Below, one piece after another: positions 1-11,870 of a DNA stretch of 28,682 nucleotides. The position numbers and the translations under genes were made by a program. Every line of letters begins with the position of its first letter. Within the stretch, counting starts at the first letter, position 1. Origin of the DNA: Spirogloea muscicola (lineage: Eukaryota; Streptophyta; Zygnematophyceae; Spirogloeales; Spirogloeaceae); the NCBI GenBank assembly GCA_009602725.1, contig WELB01000195.1:113722-142403 (forward strand), given 5' to 3'. The notes under the pieces were generated by a model that saw only the letters and a list, made by a program, of their open reading frames with translations, did no database searches and was not told the origin of the DNA.

Positions 1-1586
<1,586 letters not shown>

Positions 1587-2582
1587 TTACACGAGCTGGA
1601 CGGCGGCGATCATTGGAATCTTCTCACGAAGCTTCTGCGTGACTGCGACACGCACTGTCATGACGCCCGCAGCGGGCCCCGCGAGCTTCACCTTGGCCAC
1701 TGGCCCATCAATCTTCACCAAGCTCAGCTCACCGCCGCCCGTGCCAACAAGATACGGCCGGATCTCTGCCAGCACCTTCTCGACGTTCTCCTCAGTAAGC
1801 GGCAGGCCTGTCTCCTCGTCCAGAACCTGCTCCACAGCCTCAATCTCGGGGATGCGCTCGATGAGCCGCCGCTCAATGCCCATCTTCATGGTCATGGTGG
1901 AGGACGGGCACGAGCCGCATGCTCCCTGCAGCTGGAGGCGCACGATGAGGCCGTCGATCTCGTACAAGTTCACATTGCCGCCGTCCGCCATGAGGTACGG
2001 CCGCACCTCGTCCAGCACTGACTCCACGTTGTCCTCGGTCAGCTCCAGGCCCTCTGCTGCCGCCTGCAGGCTCGACGCCGCTGCAACAGCGCCTGCGTGA
2101 AGCAAAGCCCCCACCTCGCGACTGGTAAGTGACACTTGATAGAAGCAACTGCAAGATGAATGGCAGAAGAACGTCGGCGTGCGGAAGGGCGGCTGCAGCA
2201 GGTTATACCAATAACGACACAGACTTGCTGCTGGCAGCGTAGGCATTTGGGCTTCTGGCAGATGAGTTCATGGCAGCGTACCTTCCCGGCGGCCCCTGCG
2301 GACCGTCCCGATGCTGGCTTGCCGCAGCCGCCGCGGCAGCGGTGCTCCGAGCTTCTCCCGCCAGCCTGCCCGCGTAGCGATGCTGCGCACGTGGCTCTGT
2401 CGCCTGGACGCCACTTCGGCACTGGCAGCGGCGTCGGCGGCGGCGCGTGTTCTGAGGCCTCTGGCGCGCAGCGCGGGCACTGCCTGCACCTCGACGCCAT
2501 TGCGTCGGCACGCCACCGGAGCGGCGCCAAAATGGGCTTCGCCGCCAGTGAGCAACATCGCAGGCGACGCCAGGGCCTGCAT
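1587..2582 (-). CDS. NFU: Chloroplast-type NFU iron-sulfur scaffold, two NFU domains
   Basis: NFU proteins assemble and hand over Fe-S clusters; the plastid type serves stromal and photosystem targets. Two exons are read: 2582-2282 and 2092-1587, with donor GTACGC and a GCAG acceptor. The phases agree and total 807 nt (268 aa). Residues 1 to about 105 are Ala/Arg-rich with few acidic residues, as in a transit peptide. The first NFU domain (about 118-185) carries CGSCPSS, with cluster cysteines C159 and C162. The second (about 192-266) repeats the fold but lacks the cysteine pair. This is the known layout of plant NFU1/2/3, so plastid targeting is inferred from family and leader. The first ATG of the open frame was chosen as start. 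The gene is head-to-head with HYPK. I cannot tell which paralogue it is. Confidence 0.93.
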
Positions 2583-3321
2583 GGCCGCGCTGGATGCTAC
2601 GCAGGCGAGCGCCCGTTCGACTCCGGTCCCGCACAACACCGCGATGGCGGCAGCGGCGGCGGTGACGGCGGCGGCAGCAGGCCTCGGCTGCCGACGAGCT
2701 CGCCCTCGGCCTCAAGCGGCGGCTCTCCGGGGGCTCCGGGCGATCCCCCCTGGGCCCTCGCCTCCGCTAAGCTCGCGCCGGCGCCGCCACCCACCACGGT
2801 GCCTGCTCCGTCGCCGACGCCGCCGCCGCCGCCGTGGATGACGCTGGCGCTGGCGCTGGCGCGGAAGCCGCCGGAGAACGCGGCGGAGGAGGCGGCGCGG
2901 GGGGCGGCGGCTTCTGGAAGAAGGGGATCAGTGTGGCAGACGAACGGCGGCGTGGAACGTGTGAACGGGGGGGCCTTGGTGGCTTCCGTGGTCAAATGCC
3001 TCTGAGCAGATTCAGCGCCGCGCTGTCAAGCGCTACCTTCTGCCCCAGCCCGCGAGTGCGCCGCATTTCGACGGCCAAGCCAGGAAATCGGGGCCCCTAT
3101 GCGCGCCGAGCCCACGCGGCGAGCCGGGAGAGGTGCTCGAGGCTCCAGCGTGGCACTGACGTGGCGGGTGGCTGCGTCCGGCGGAAACTCTGCCCTAACC
3201 CTAACCCTTGCCGCTGCCGCCACCCGGCTGTCAGTTCCGGCCCCTTGCCGCCGCCGCCGTCGCGGCGCGCCGAGCCGCCCTCCGGGCGCGCCGCGGGNCG
3301 GCGGCGGCGCGGGGGGCGGCC
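2583..3321. promoter_or_regulatory. Probable bidirectional promoter between NFU and HYPK
   Basis: This GC-rich, triplet-rich interval separates two divergent start codons. It holds a short telomere-like C-strand array (about 3191-3211) and one N at 3298. Long open frames run through it on both strands, but they are compositional (Ala, Gly, Pro, Arg) and none joins in phase to either neighbour. No TATA box is obvious. The promoter role is inferred from gene arrangement. Confidence 0.6.
3191..3211 (+). repeat. Telomere-like CCCTAA array (telo-box type)
   Basis: Two and a half CCCTAA units lie about 110 bp upstream of the HYPK start codon. In land plants, telo-box motifs occur in promoters of translation-related genes. 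That role here is only inferred. Confidence 0.7.
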
Positions 3322-3455
3322 ATGGCGTCGGACGAGGTCGAGGAGGTGGTGGACGAGCCGGCCTCCAAGGACCTGCGGCAGCAGAGCAAGGCCCTGGACT
3401 CCATCACGGACCATGTGGAGGAGCGGCAGATCGACTCCTCCCGCGTCCAGCAGGT

Positions 3456-3489
<34 letters not shown>

Positions 3490-4214
3490 TGCCAACGCCA
3501 AGGCCTCCTGCGGCGCAAGGGACCCACATGACCGATGGAGCCTGCCCTTGAGCACATTGTTGGAGTTTTGGTGTCCCAACAATGGCAGCCCTATGGGCTC
3601 ACCGACGACTGCAACTGCACGTCCGACGTCCGTTGAGGCTTGACCGTGGCGGCTTGCAGGCAATGGCTGCCATCTCCGAGTCGTCCGAGGCAGACCGCAA
3701 TGCTCAGCGCCTCAAGTACTGTTGCTAAACTCCACAACCAGGCTGCTGTACTCCATGCAATTGATAGCCAACAATGCGACCTCACAAGAACCTTGCTTCT
3801 AACTGCTTACTTTTCTAATCAGAAGTGATGCCGCCTATGCTGTGCGTGCAAATTCACTGCCGATTGTGCCATTCTCTTGACCAGGGAGAAGGAGTTGGCC
3901 TCCGTGACCATCAACCCAGAGGACGTGGACCTGATTGCCACGGAGCTCGAGGTCCAGTACCATCTTGCTCACATGCTACTGGCATTGCTGGGGTGACCAA
4001 TTCATTACTTATGCAGGAATTGGCTATTGCCACATTTATGTGGTCTGACCTTACATGGACTCCTGTATGGGATTGTGTACCTTCCTCAAATGAACGTCAT
4101 CTTACAGTCGGCTACCTGTCTAGGCATGTGCAGATGGACAGGAAGCAGGCGGAGCGTACGCTTCGAGAACACAAGGGTGACGCCGTCTCTGCTGTACGCT
4201 CCATGCTCCAGTAG
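3322..4214 (+). CDS. HYPK: HYPK, NatA-associated chaperone with UBA-like C-terminus
   Basis: HYPK binds the ribosome-associated NatA N-terminal acetyltransferase and modulates it. Four exons are read: 3322-3453, 3660-3715, 3885-3951 and 4134-4214, giving 336 nt and 111 aa with matching phases. Exon 1 carries the acidic start and the conserved segment ending DSSRVQQ. Exons 2-3 give the helical region with KEKELASVTINPEDVD. Exon 4 encodes the UBA-like end with AERTLREHKGDAV. Length and order fit plant and animal HYPK. The donors are GTCCGC, GTACTG and GTCCAG, all off the GTRAGT consensus, so automatic predictors may miss this gene. Intron 1 begins directly with a CCG-triplet run. The start is the first ATG of the exon, 24 bases after an N. 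Confidence 0.94.
3456..3489 (+). repeat. CCG-triplet microsatellite at the HYPK exon 1 donor
   Basis: About eleven CCG/GCC units follow the donor GT of HYPK intron 1 with no spacer. Read as exon they would encode a polyarginine or polyalanine tract, so gene calls here are easily misled. Confidence 0.85.
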
Positions 4215-5502
4215 CGTGCCCTCACTTGGACCCGAGAACGTATAATGACTGGCCAAAGGCAAGAGGACAAATGCACCCGGGTAAGAAATTTGTCTTGACT
4301 GGTCAATATCAGAGTCTTGGATAACAATGGTCCTTGGGAAGGCGAGTGAGACTGGTTGAGCCAGCTTGCCGGTCATGATCTCTGTCCATGGCCATGGCCA
4401 GAGATGTGTCTTACCTCAACGCTCTGCTGCTGCTCCTACTCCTCTTCTTGTCCTCATCGTGCTTCACTGGATGGCGCCTGCATTGGCTGCCCTGTGTTAG
4501 GAGGACTCAGTAGAGAGAGCACATCATGGCAGCAGACATATAACTTGTGGTATAACCAGGAGATTGACTGGGGCTCGCTTGATGTGGTCAGCAGGAGGCT
4601 GAAAGCATCGGCTCCTAAATGGGTATCTGTCCTTCAGCGGGGTTAGACGCCCGTGTGCACCATGGCCAACTTTTTGGAACACAAGCATCAGGCCTAGCTG
4701 CTGTTTAGGCCCTGAAGCAGCTTGTGTTTGGAACACTGACAACGAAGATTAGGTCAATCATACTCAAATGTAGATCATTTAAGCAAGTATTGAATTTGTG
4801 AAGAGCTCAATCGGGCGACCTGCACGCCAAGGAAATCGAAGGACAGAAACAGACGGTCAGCCTGACAGACACAGTCACAAGTTACAGAAAGCCTTGGAGA
4901 GAAGAGCCCCTTCATTGCGGGCAGTAGCTACTGTCTTATGCATCGCGCCGATATTCGTCGTTTCATTTCTTCTGTCCATCCTTCTGGGCCGGCCTTGTGG
5001 TTCTCCCTCCAGCAGTGCACTTTCTTGTCTTTCCGACGCGAGACCAATCCATCACTGCAGCACTTTCCAGATTGTAAGTGAACACTGGCAAATCAAAATC
5101 TACCCGTACTCGGGGCCGCCATGGGGGGTGCAAACGCTTGGAAGATGTACTTGGTGCTGCTGCAGCTCCTCATGTCACTGTCTTTCAGACCTTGTCCATT
5201 TCTATGGGCTGGCCTTTCCCAGCCACCAGTCAATCTGGCCGCGCTTCCTTCTTGCACTGCTTGTAGGGGCGGGCACAAGTGCAAGATCTGCAGCAGTGAT
5301 GCTCATAAGTGGGTCTTGAAGTCCTGCACAGACAACTCGTGGCGGACCCACGCGTGCTAAGCCCTATCCTCAAGCGGTCAGCCCTGAAAGCCAGCTCATT
5401 CCCAATTACCATCGCCATCCTGACCACTTCTGAACTTCAACTTCAACATTGAATCCACAAGGCATCCTGGCTATGAGAGCTGGCAGGCCATGAACTGTTT
5501 AG
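4215..5502 (+). other. No gene assigned between HYPK and the COMM-domain exons
   Basis: Upstream COMMD exons should lie here but were not identified. A weak candidate exon is about 4558-4620, with a helical frame after CCAG and ending before GTATCT. A short frame near 4391 encodes a very hydrophobic leader but stops after about 40 codons. A Cys-containing frame at 5121-5360 overlaps a dispersed repeat and is probably not a gene. An imperfect inverted repeat lies at about 4670-4737. Confidence 0.5.
5188..5248 (+). repeat. 61-bp dispersed hairpin repeat, copy 2
   Basis: It matches the reverse complement of 25888-25948 at 59 of 61 positions. Its centre forms a stem of six bases (GGCTGG with CCAGCC) around a six-base loop. 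Some flanking similarity, including CTCATGTC on the left, suggests the full unit is longer. Confidence 0.85.
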
Positions 5503-6093
5503 CTACGGCTGTGCGATACCATGGCTCCGACATCGGCTGCGGCGGCACTGGCAGAGGCGGTTGCGGTCGTCACGGCGGGGCCCCAGCTCGCCTCCTTCGA
5601 CTGGCGGGTCAAGGTTGGCAAGCGGCGCCAGCACCCTCCATGCAATGGCAGCGTGCGGCCCGGCCCTCGCAGCATGGTGCCTGCTGAGATGAGAAAGAGA
5701 GGCCGCTGGGGGCGCCACTGCTGGTCGTCGCCGAGACCTCCTCGTGCAATCTTGGCCTCTGAGGTCGACTGACAATGGGCACCGCGAGCTTGGCGGCTGC
5801 AGTACACGGTGTCCAGCAGCACGATGGCGGTGCTCGGCAAGCCCCTGCTCCGCCTGGAGCTCCACCTCGAGGGCGCGGCGCCGCCAGCTGGCGTTGATGG
5901 GTCCCAGGCCAACGTCTCCGCCACTGGTGCTGCTGCCCACAAAGTCATCGTCTCCGAGCTGAACGCCGAGGAGCTCGACCACGTCATACGGCAGCTGGAG
6001 GCCGCCTCCCAGGCATGGCCAGGCTCGTGGCAGCCACAGACAAATGCATATGCCGAGATCACTGCGACGAGGTTTGAGCCTTCTCGACACTAA
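5503..6093 (+). CDS. COMM-domain protein, COMMD4-like (5' incomplete)
   Basis: COMMD proteins form the hetero-oligomeric Commander complex used in endosomal sorting. Two exons are read. Exon 5503-5613 follows a TTTAG acceptor and ends in FDWRVK before donor GTTGGC. Exon 5803-6093 follows CTGCAG and opens with YTVSSS, then PLLRLELHLEG and a helix ending LEAASQ. The junction restores FDWRVKYTVSSS, closely like the COMMD4 core, and phase 0 agrees. The residues before it (LRLCDT) also resemble the region before the COMMD4 core. The N-terminal helical domain is missing, so earlier exons probably lie upstream. If not, translation could start at the in-frame ATG at 5521. After LEAASQ the frame runs 26 residues with no family character; a different frame there reads MARLVAATDK, so a small indel is possible. 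Confidence 0.8.
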
Positions 6094-6886
6094 GCTGGGT
6101 TTGGTTATGCAGGCGCTGGACGATGCTGGACACATGGCGGCCCCCCCGCTACAAGAAACACCGGCGGCAGGGTCGAGACCCACATGATGCGACTGCAATG
6201 TCCTGATGGGCGGGGCTACACACATGCTCAGGTGGACTACACAGCACCATCCCTGGAGGCGCAAGCGTAATATATTGAGGTATACTGAGGCACGGCATGA
6301 CGGTTCCTTCCAGCGAGTCAGAAGGTGCTGAGCAGCAGTGCAGGCACACGCGTGGCCTGGCCGGTCGTAGTTACTGGCTGGCCGACCACGAGTTGTGTGG
6401 CACAATGTCTCCAGGTAAGCATACGCACTTCAAAGTTATTCTGGCGTCCGTCCAGTCGCTTGCATATCAGGCCTCACCTAGCTCAGAAGAGGCATGGCAG
6501 CTCGGCACAGCAGGTATACAGGAGATTGAGTTACTGAGCTCCTGTGACATACAAGATGTACAAGATGTCCACATACAAGATGTCGTCATCACTGCCACTT
6601 GGCAGGGGTCCGGCATGACGGAGTTGGGCAAGCGGCTGGAGTACGCTCTGTTGGGCCCGCAAAGTCAGCATGATGCATCTCAAGAGCCTGGTGCTACTTC
6701 CGCATGTATTGCAGACCTGGCTCATATTGTAGCTCGGGGATGGCACAGTCGCCTTCTGAGCCAAGATATAAACTGAGGAGCCCTTACTTCAATTTCAGTC
6801 CCTCTGAATCCTTAAAAGCGCATCTATGCAGGCCGAGGCAACCGCTGCTAGTGCAATCTATTGCTTGCCAATCCGGGCGCCACTAG
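6094..6886. other. No gene assigned
   Basis: This stretch follows the COMM-domain gene. It has short open frames only. Three copies of a TACAAGATGT-like decamer occur at about 6548-6583. I see no family match or convincing splice pair. Confidence 0.5.
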
Positions 6887-7835
6887 TGCCACATCAATGT
6901 CCCGCCTATTCTGATCCGCCAGCTTCGGGAGTGTGGCCTGCCAGATCCTGAGGACTTCCGCATCCAAGTTCAGCTTATTGTCATCGTATTTACGATGACA
7001 AATTGGGGCCTGCAAGGGCCTGCAAGTTCTTCAGGCCCCTTGCCAGTGAGCAGGTTCCTGAAATTAATGTGTGCAAGTATTGTGTAATACATTATTGCTG
7101 TTCTTCAAGTGATTTACTTGTACTCTTGCACTTACTACTTAGAAAACTATTCAAATCCACTTTGCAGGGTCCAGATACAAGTCAATTCTGCATGTACAGG
7201 CAGGCAGCTCCTCTCCTGCCCAGAGATGCAGCTCGTGCAGCAACCATTGATCACAGTACCACAAAAAGCAGTGTGGCACAGGATGCTGAATACAGCACTT
7301 GTCGTGGCGGTGGAGACAGCACTACGCAACAGTCAAAGGCCTTCTTCGACCCTTAGCATTGCCAAAGCATTCATTTTGTAGATCCACGAGGTCAGTTCTT
7401 TCTTAAGGGGTGTGTTCGCATGCGCCATTGCCCAATAGAGTTGCAACCTTTGCCCATGTGGCCTCACATATGGTAAAAGTCTTTGAGAGAGGCTGACTTG
7501 TAGGCGAAGGGATGAAATATGTGTTGCCCGAGGTTGAAGTCGCATGATGGTGCCTTATTCGTCCAAGAGCAGCTTCTGGGTCAGATAGACGACCTCTTAG
7601 GAGTGATACGAGACAAAAGACAGGTGCAAGCATTGGTGCTACCTTCAGTCGTGTTGTTGAGCCAACATCACGACACATGCCTCGCTTCGAGATCTGGATT
7701 CCTGATTTGGAACAAATTAGACATTGCCGGCCCGCCGTTGACCTGGAATTTGGCGACCTAGTTGATCTAATCAGCAACCTGAAGTACGAGAACGCCATAG
7801 GCATAAAGATTGAACGTGTAGAAGAGGGAACCTAA
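6887..7835 (+). CDS. Possible unassigned gene, terminal exons only
   Basis: Two stretches read like real protein. One starts after CACTAG at 6887 and includes VPPILIRQLRECGLPDPED, with a possible donor GTTCAG. The other is open from 7548 to a TAA at 7833-7835 and contains RFEIWIPDLEQIRHCRP, then DLEFGDLVDLI and a charged end. The second has a protein-like composition and ends cleanly. I do not recognise the family, and the linking exons are not established. A further open frame at about 7168-7356 after TTGCAG could be an exon but is low in character. These could be exons of one plus-strand gene, decayed coding DNA or chance frames. No function is offered. Confidence 0.35.
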
Positions 7836-8711
7836 CATGACCAGTTGACCTTTTATCAGATTGCCTGCAGTACCTGGAGAAATAAGATCAGCGGCCAGCT
7901 CACAAGAATGGACAATGCCGGAAGGGTCTTAGGGGCCTGAATGCGCAAAACTCACTCAGTCAAGCAAGAGGGTAACGTGGATGACAACTCAATGACCCCT
8001 AATCAAGAGAATCAAGTCAGAATGACTAGCAGCTTGAGGAGCCGCCCAACATAGCTGGCGAAGTATACAGATCGACCTCTGCAATGAGAAGTATCCATGC
8101 GGCAATGGTAAAGACCCAAACCAAGCACTCTAACCAAGACACTCTAAGCAAGCAGCGCGGATGTGCGTTCAGATTACAGCTAAGTGAATACATTCTCCAT
8201 CCAGGGCTCATCCAGCATGCCAAGACCTCTTCTAAGTGCCGCCTGCCAACTCTAGCCTCACTGATACTTGTTAAAACTGCGTCAAAAACGCCTAAGAACA
8301 AGCCATTATAGCGAGCTTTGGTGTAGAACATGCCTCACGCAGACAGAGCAGCGACTGCAAGTCCCTGTGTGGTGTATGCGTAGCTGCCAGCGGGATCAAA
8401 CCAATCGTCTTGGCTAATGGAGCTAACTAGTCCTTGACAGACACAGCGATGAAATGAAGTCCTTGCAAGGAGGGGCAGTTGCAATCAGGCATAATGGTGA
8501 CGAGACATCAGTGACAGAGCCCAGCCATGTAATCTCGTCCATGCTTCCAGCGTCAGACACACGCAGCTCACGCAGAAACTACTAAGTCGCTGAGGCCGTT
8601 GCTATGCTGTGGCTTAAGCTAAGGGCTTGGCGGCTAAGATTCAGAGTACTCTGGCGAAGGGGTCTGGCTAAGTTGCAGGTATTGTACTTGTACACAGGGA
8701 ATGCAGGGGTG
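7836..8711. other. No gene assigned; probable 3' flanks of two convergent units
   Basis: This lies between the end of the unassigned plus-strand frame and the stop codon of the minus-strand G-patch gene. The open frame on the minus strand at 8026-8331 has no visible domain. The segment near 8711 is probably the G-patch gene 3' UTR. Confidence 0.5.
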
Positions 8712-11260
8712 CTAAGTAGCTTCCTCATCGCTGTCGGCAGCACCAAAGGCAGAGGCTAGCTTGATGGCCGCAGCTGGCACCTTCTTTCCAGCGGGCCCTG
8801 TCACCGTCTGATTGACAACAAGAAGCACACTCTTACAATGAGCACTCCAAGCCGATCAAGCTGAAACTGCACAGCCTCACTTAAATCAAAGGCAAAATTG
8901 CTCATCCGTAGCAGTTCCAGACAGAGCAAGAAAAAGTGAACCCATACACACAACAGAGAATGGGCTAGGAGCACCTTGGCAGCAGTGGGCTTTCCTCCAA
9001 AGCCAAACTTCAGAGCGCTCCTCTGGGCCGGCGGCACAGCAGCCTGCATGGGCGGCGCTGCGGCCCTTCCTATGTCGTGCTGCGGTGCCACTACTGGCTG
9101 GCTGCCAGTGGCCTGCGCAGCGCTCCTGCGCTGCGTCTCCGCGCTGCCGGGGTCCGAGGCCACATCATTGCCACCGGCGGCAGACAAGCAACGTATCAGA
9201 AGTGAGACAGGACCTAGTCTCAGACCCCGACCAAGCCCCTACCCTGTCTCATGCAATCCAAAACCCTGACTGAAGCTTACAACAATCCTCCTGCATTCGT
9301 CGTACAATTTCGTAATTTTGATAATGCGCGTCAGAAGGCAGTCTGCAGGCACCATTGTAAGAGATCTAGCTCTAGAGTATCTATCAAAAGCCTGCAAGGA
9401 GAGGCTCACAGCTGCGCCTGGCGAGCAAGGCTCTTTTCCTGGCGTAACGCCTCGCGCTTGAGGCAGTCGTCCTTGCCGCCGCGCGACTGCTGGTCCTTCA
9501 TGTCCTTGAACCGCTGTCATGATGCAAAGCCATGAACTTCAATCAAGGGCATCATCCCGCTGTCATGCCATTGCATGCGCAAATCAAGGAATCGACGAAA
9601 TACTCTTTCCAGGTCATGAACTCATGCCTTGATCAAAGGAAGAGCATTCCTTGAGATCAACACTCAGGACTTATGCTTAGGTGCTTAAAGCTCAAGCAGT
9701 CAGGATCCTTAGTCACGAAATAAGGAGTAGCCAAAGGATGTACAATCTTGACTTCAAATTGTAGACAGCAGCTGAAGGTCAAAGACGTCTGGTGCCTGCA
9801 CCTTGCGATGGTTGTGATCGTAGGAGCTGAGGTGCGTCTCAAACTCGGTGGCCTGCTTGTACTGCTTGTTGCAGAGCTCGCAGTAGAAGGCGCGGCGGAT
9901 CTCCGTCACCTCCTCCTTGATCTTCGCCTCCCGCTCCGCGTCCACCTGGCAGCGCCACGGGGATCACGGCCAGCGCCGGGCGCCGGGGGTAAAAGCAGCA
10001 CGAGAACACGGCTGTCGCTGCACCTTCATCGTCTCACTGGGGCACCGCCGCACCGAGGCCGCCCGATCCTTGGGCGCGCTCGCTGCGCAGCCGCTTCGGC
10101 GCAGAAGACGTGCTCGTTCACGGTGTCAGAGACGCAGCGACTTGCAGCCAGCGGTGGACCCGAAAGGTCTAAGGACGGCTTCAAGAGAGTTACATGTTCA
10201 GACGGCCTTGATGTTCGAGTGTAGGGGTTTACTTCGAGCATGAAGGGCAAGGGCTCGGGCCCTAAGTCCTACAACCCCACTCTGAGGTCAAGAGCCCTCA
10301 ACATCAGAAGTGGATGACCTTGGAGGGAGCTCTGAATTATGACCTTGTGGCTGTTGATGCAGGTACATTATTGGGAAACATGTCTAGCTTGAGAAACCAG
10401 CCACTGCTTGCTGTCGACGCACAGGACCAAGCAATCTATAATTGCTTGATTGTCCAATTAGAGTGTGATGACTGATCGGAGCTTCCGTGGTGACTGAATA
10501 GACAATAAGACTCTAAGGGCCTCACTAACTGATTAGCAGTTGCCACATAGCGGCGGTTGGGGGGGGGGGGAGGTTCGAGGTTCAGCAGGCGCCTCACCTC
10601 CCGCTTGCGTGCGAGCTCCTCGGTCTCCTCCACCTCGACGTCCAGCCGGCGGCGCTGCACATTCTCCTCGGCGGTGTAGAAGTCGTCCTGCTCCTGCTTC
10701 CCCACGCCCAGCTTGGCGTCGCGCTGCCCGGCCCGGATTGGCTCCACAATGCCTGCGTCACAGCCGCCAGACCGTCGCTTACTCTTGCTCAGCTGACCTC
10801 TCACCGGAAGCTACGCCGCCGAACCCCTAACTTTGTAACATAAACCCAGGTCCTCACTCTGATCTCATAAGTATTAGCTCAATCCTAGGTGCGCACTCTG
10901 AGCCTGGTCTCAGGTCCTTAGCCACGGCATCGTGGTGAAGCAGAGCAATGGGGGCGCCAGCGGCGGCGTGGCCTCACCCTGCTCTTGGCGGCCGAGGCCG
11001 CGGCCCTTCCACCCCATCTTCTGCAGCAGCCGGAAGCCGACGTTGGAGGCAGCGATGGCGGTGTCCTCGGACGCGCGCTCCAGGCCCGCCGTGTCCAGGT
11101 TCTCGGTGATGCGCTGCCCGATGGGCATCCGGCGCTCGCCGCCCTCGTCGCCGCCGAGCCCGCGCCCGAGGTCGTCCGCCAGCGACTCCTCCTCGCGCTC
11201 CCGCAGCGCCTGCTCCAGCGCGTTGCTGTCGCTCTCCGTCGCCGGCCGCAGCCGCCACAT
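8712..11260 (-). CDS. G-patch and C2H2 zinc-finger protein, GPATCH8-type
   Basis: Proteins of this type are nuclear and linked to RNA processing; the G-patch commonly activates DEAH helicases. Exons: 11260-10978, 10752-10598, 9945-9802, 9513-9410, about 9190-8975, and 8807-8712; about 330 aa. The G-patch (about 73-100) contains GFRLLQKMGWKGRGLG and continues across a phase-1 junction into GIVEPI. A charged helical linker with VEETEELARKRE follows. The C2H2 finger has C168, C171, H184 and H190 (FYCELCNKQY to SSYDHNHRK) and continues as RFKDMKDQQ. The end is KFGFGGKPTAAK joined to a tail ending DSDEEAT. Order and linker match human GPATCH8 and plant relatives. The fourth to fifth exon junction is unresolved: donor GTGAGC leaves phase 2 and no AG acceptor nearby fits. 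The start is the ATG giving MWRLRPATES; an upstream in-frame ATG at 11386 is possible. Confidence 0.92.
10559..10571 (+). repeat. Poly-G run in an intron of the G-patch gene
   Basis: A run of about 12 G lies just inside the intron after the second exon on the minus strand, where it reads as a C run. Confidence 0.8.
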
Positions 11261-11870
11261 GGTGGCCCACGACAGCGGCGCAGCCAAGCCGGCAATCCCA
11301 GTGGGCCTGCAGTCCTTCCGCAGGGCTCGCAGAGGGCTGCCCCAGCGAGGAGCGCAGCCGCAGTGGCTCTGGGTGCGCCCCGCCACGACCAGTTCCTCGG
11401 CAAGCTCGCGCGCTGTCTACCCGCGCTTTTCCGCTCTCTCTCTCCTCCCTCTCTCTCTCTCTCCCCCCCCCCAAAACCCCTTTTCCTCTCTCCCCCCCTT
11501 TCACTTAGCGACCTCTGAGTGCTGGCTCGTGGTTACTGAGCGGGTCAGCTCAGCAGCAAGTGTTGTGCTGTCTGTCAGTGCTTGCCTTGGTACTTGGCCA
11601 CTCGGGCCCTCCATCACTCGACACACACTCCATTCCCCCCTCTGCCGCTGCCTTCCTCGCGCTCTTCCTCCGCCGCTGCTTGGCCGTCAGCAGCCGACTG
11701 CGGCCGCCTGGCTCCGCGGCGGTTCTGGGTTGCGACTACGACGTGGCAGCAGCAGCCAGTTGTTGGGACGGCTGCCTCACCTCGGCGTTCCACTGGAAGT
11801 CCGCCAAGCGAAGAGCAGGGTGGCCATGTGAGGAGCGCCTGCGCCGAGTCGCGCCTGGCGCTGGGCTGCA
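11261..11870. promoter_or_regulatory. Probable bidirectional promoter, G-patch gene and SNF5
   Basis: About 610 bp separate the divergent start codons of the G-patch gene (minus) and SNF5 (plus). It contains a pyrimidine block of CT repeats and C runs at about 11433-11503. Pyrimidine-rich 5' leaders are common in plant housekeeping genes. No TATA box is clear. The promoter role is inferred from arrangement. Confidence 0.6.
11433..11503 (+). repeat. CT-rich microsatellite
   Basis: Alternating CT dinucleotides, C runs and TTTTCC form an almost pure pyrimidine strand of about 70 bases between the two divergent genes. Confidence 0.85.

Noticed and set aside
2597-3660. Several long open frames on both strands rich in Ala, Gly, Pro and Arg
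   Set aside because: They arise from GGC/GCC triplet composition with no stops, and do not join in phase to NFU or HYPK.
4391-4512. Signal-peptide-like frame rich in Leu (MAMARDVSYLNALLLLLLL)
   Set aside because: It stops after about 40 codons and no following exon could be linked.
5121-5360. Small secreted Cys-containing peptide of 79 aa with a hydrophobic start
   Set aside because: About a quarter of it is the 61-bp dispersed repeat, which also appears on the opposite strand elsewhere, so the frame is likely accidental.
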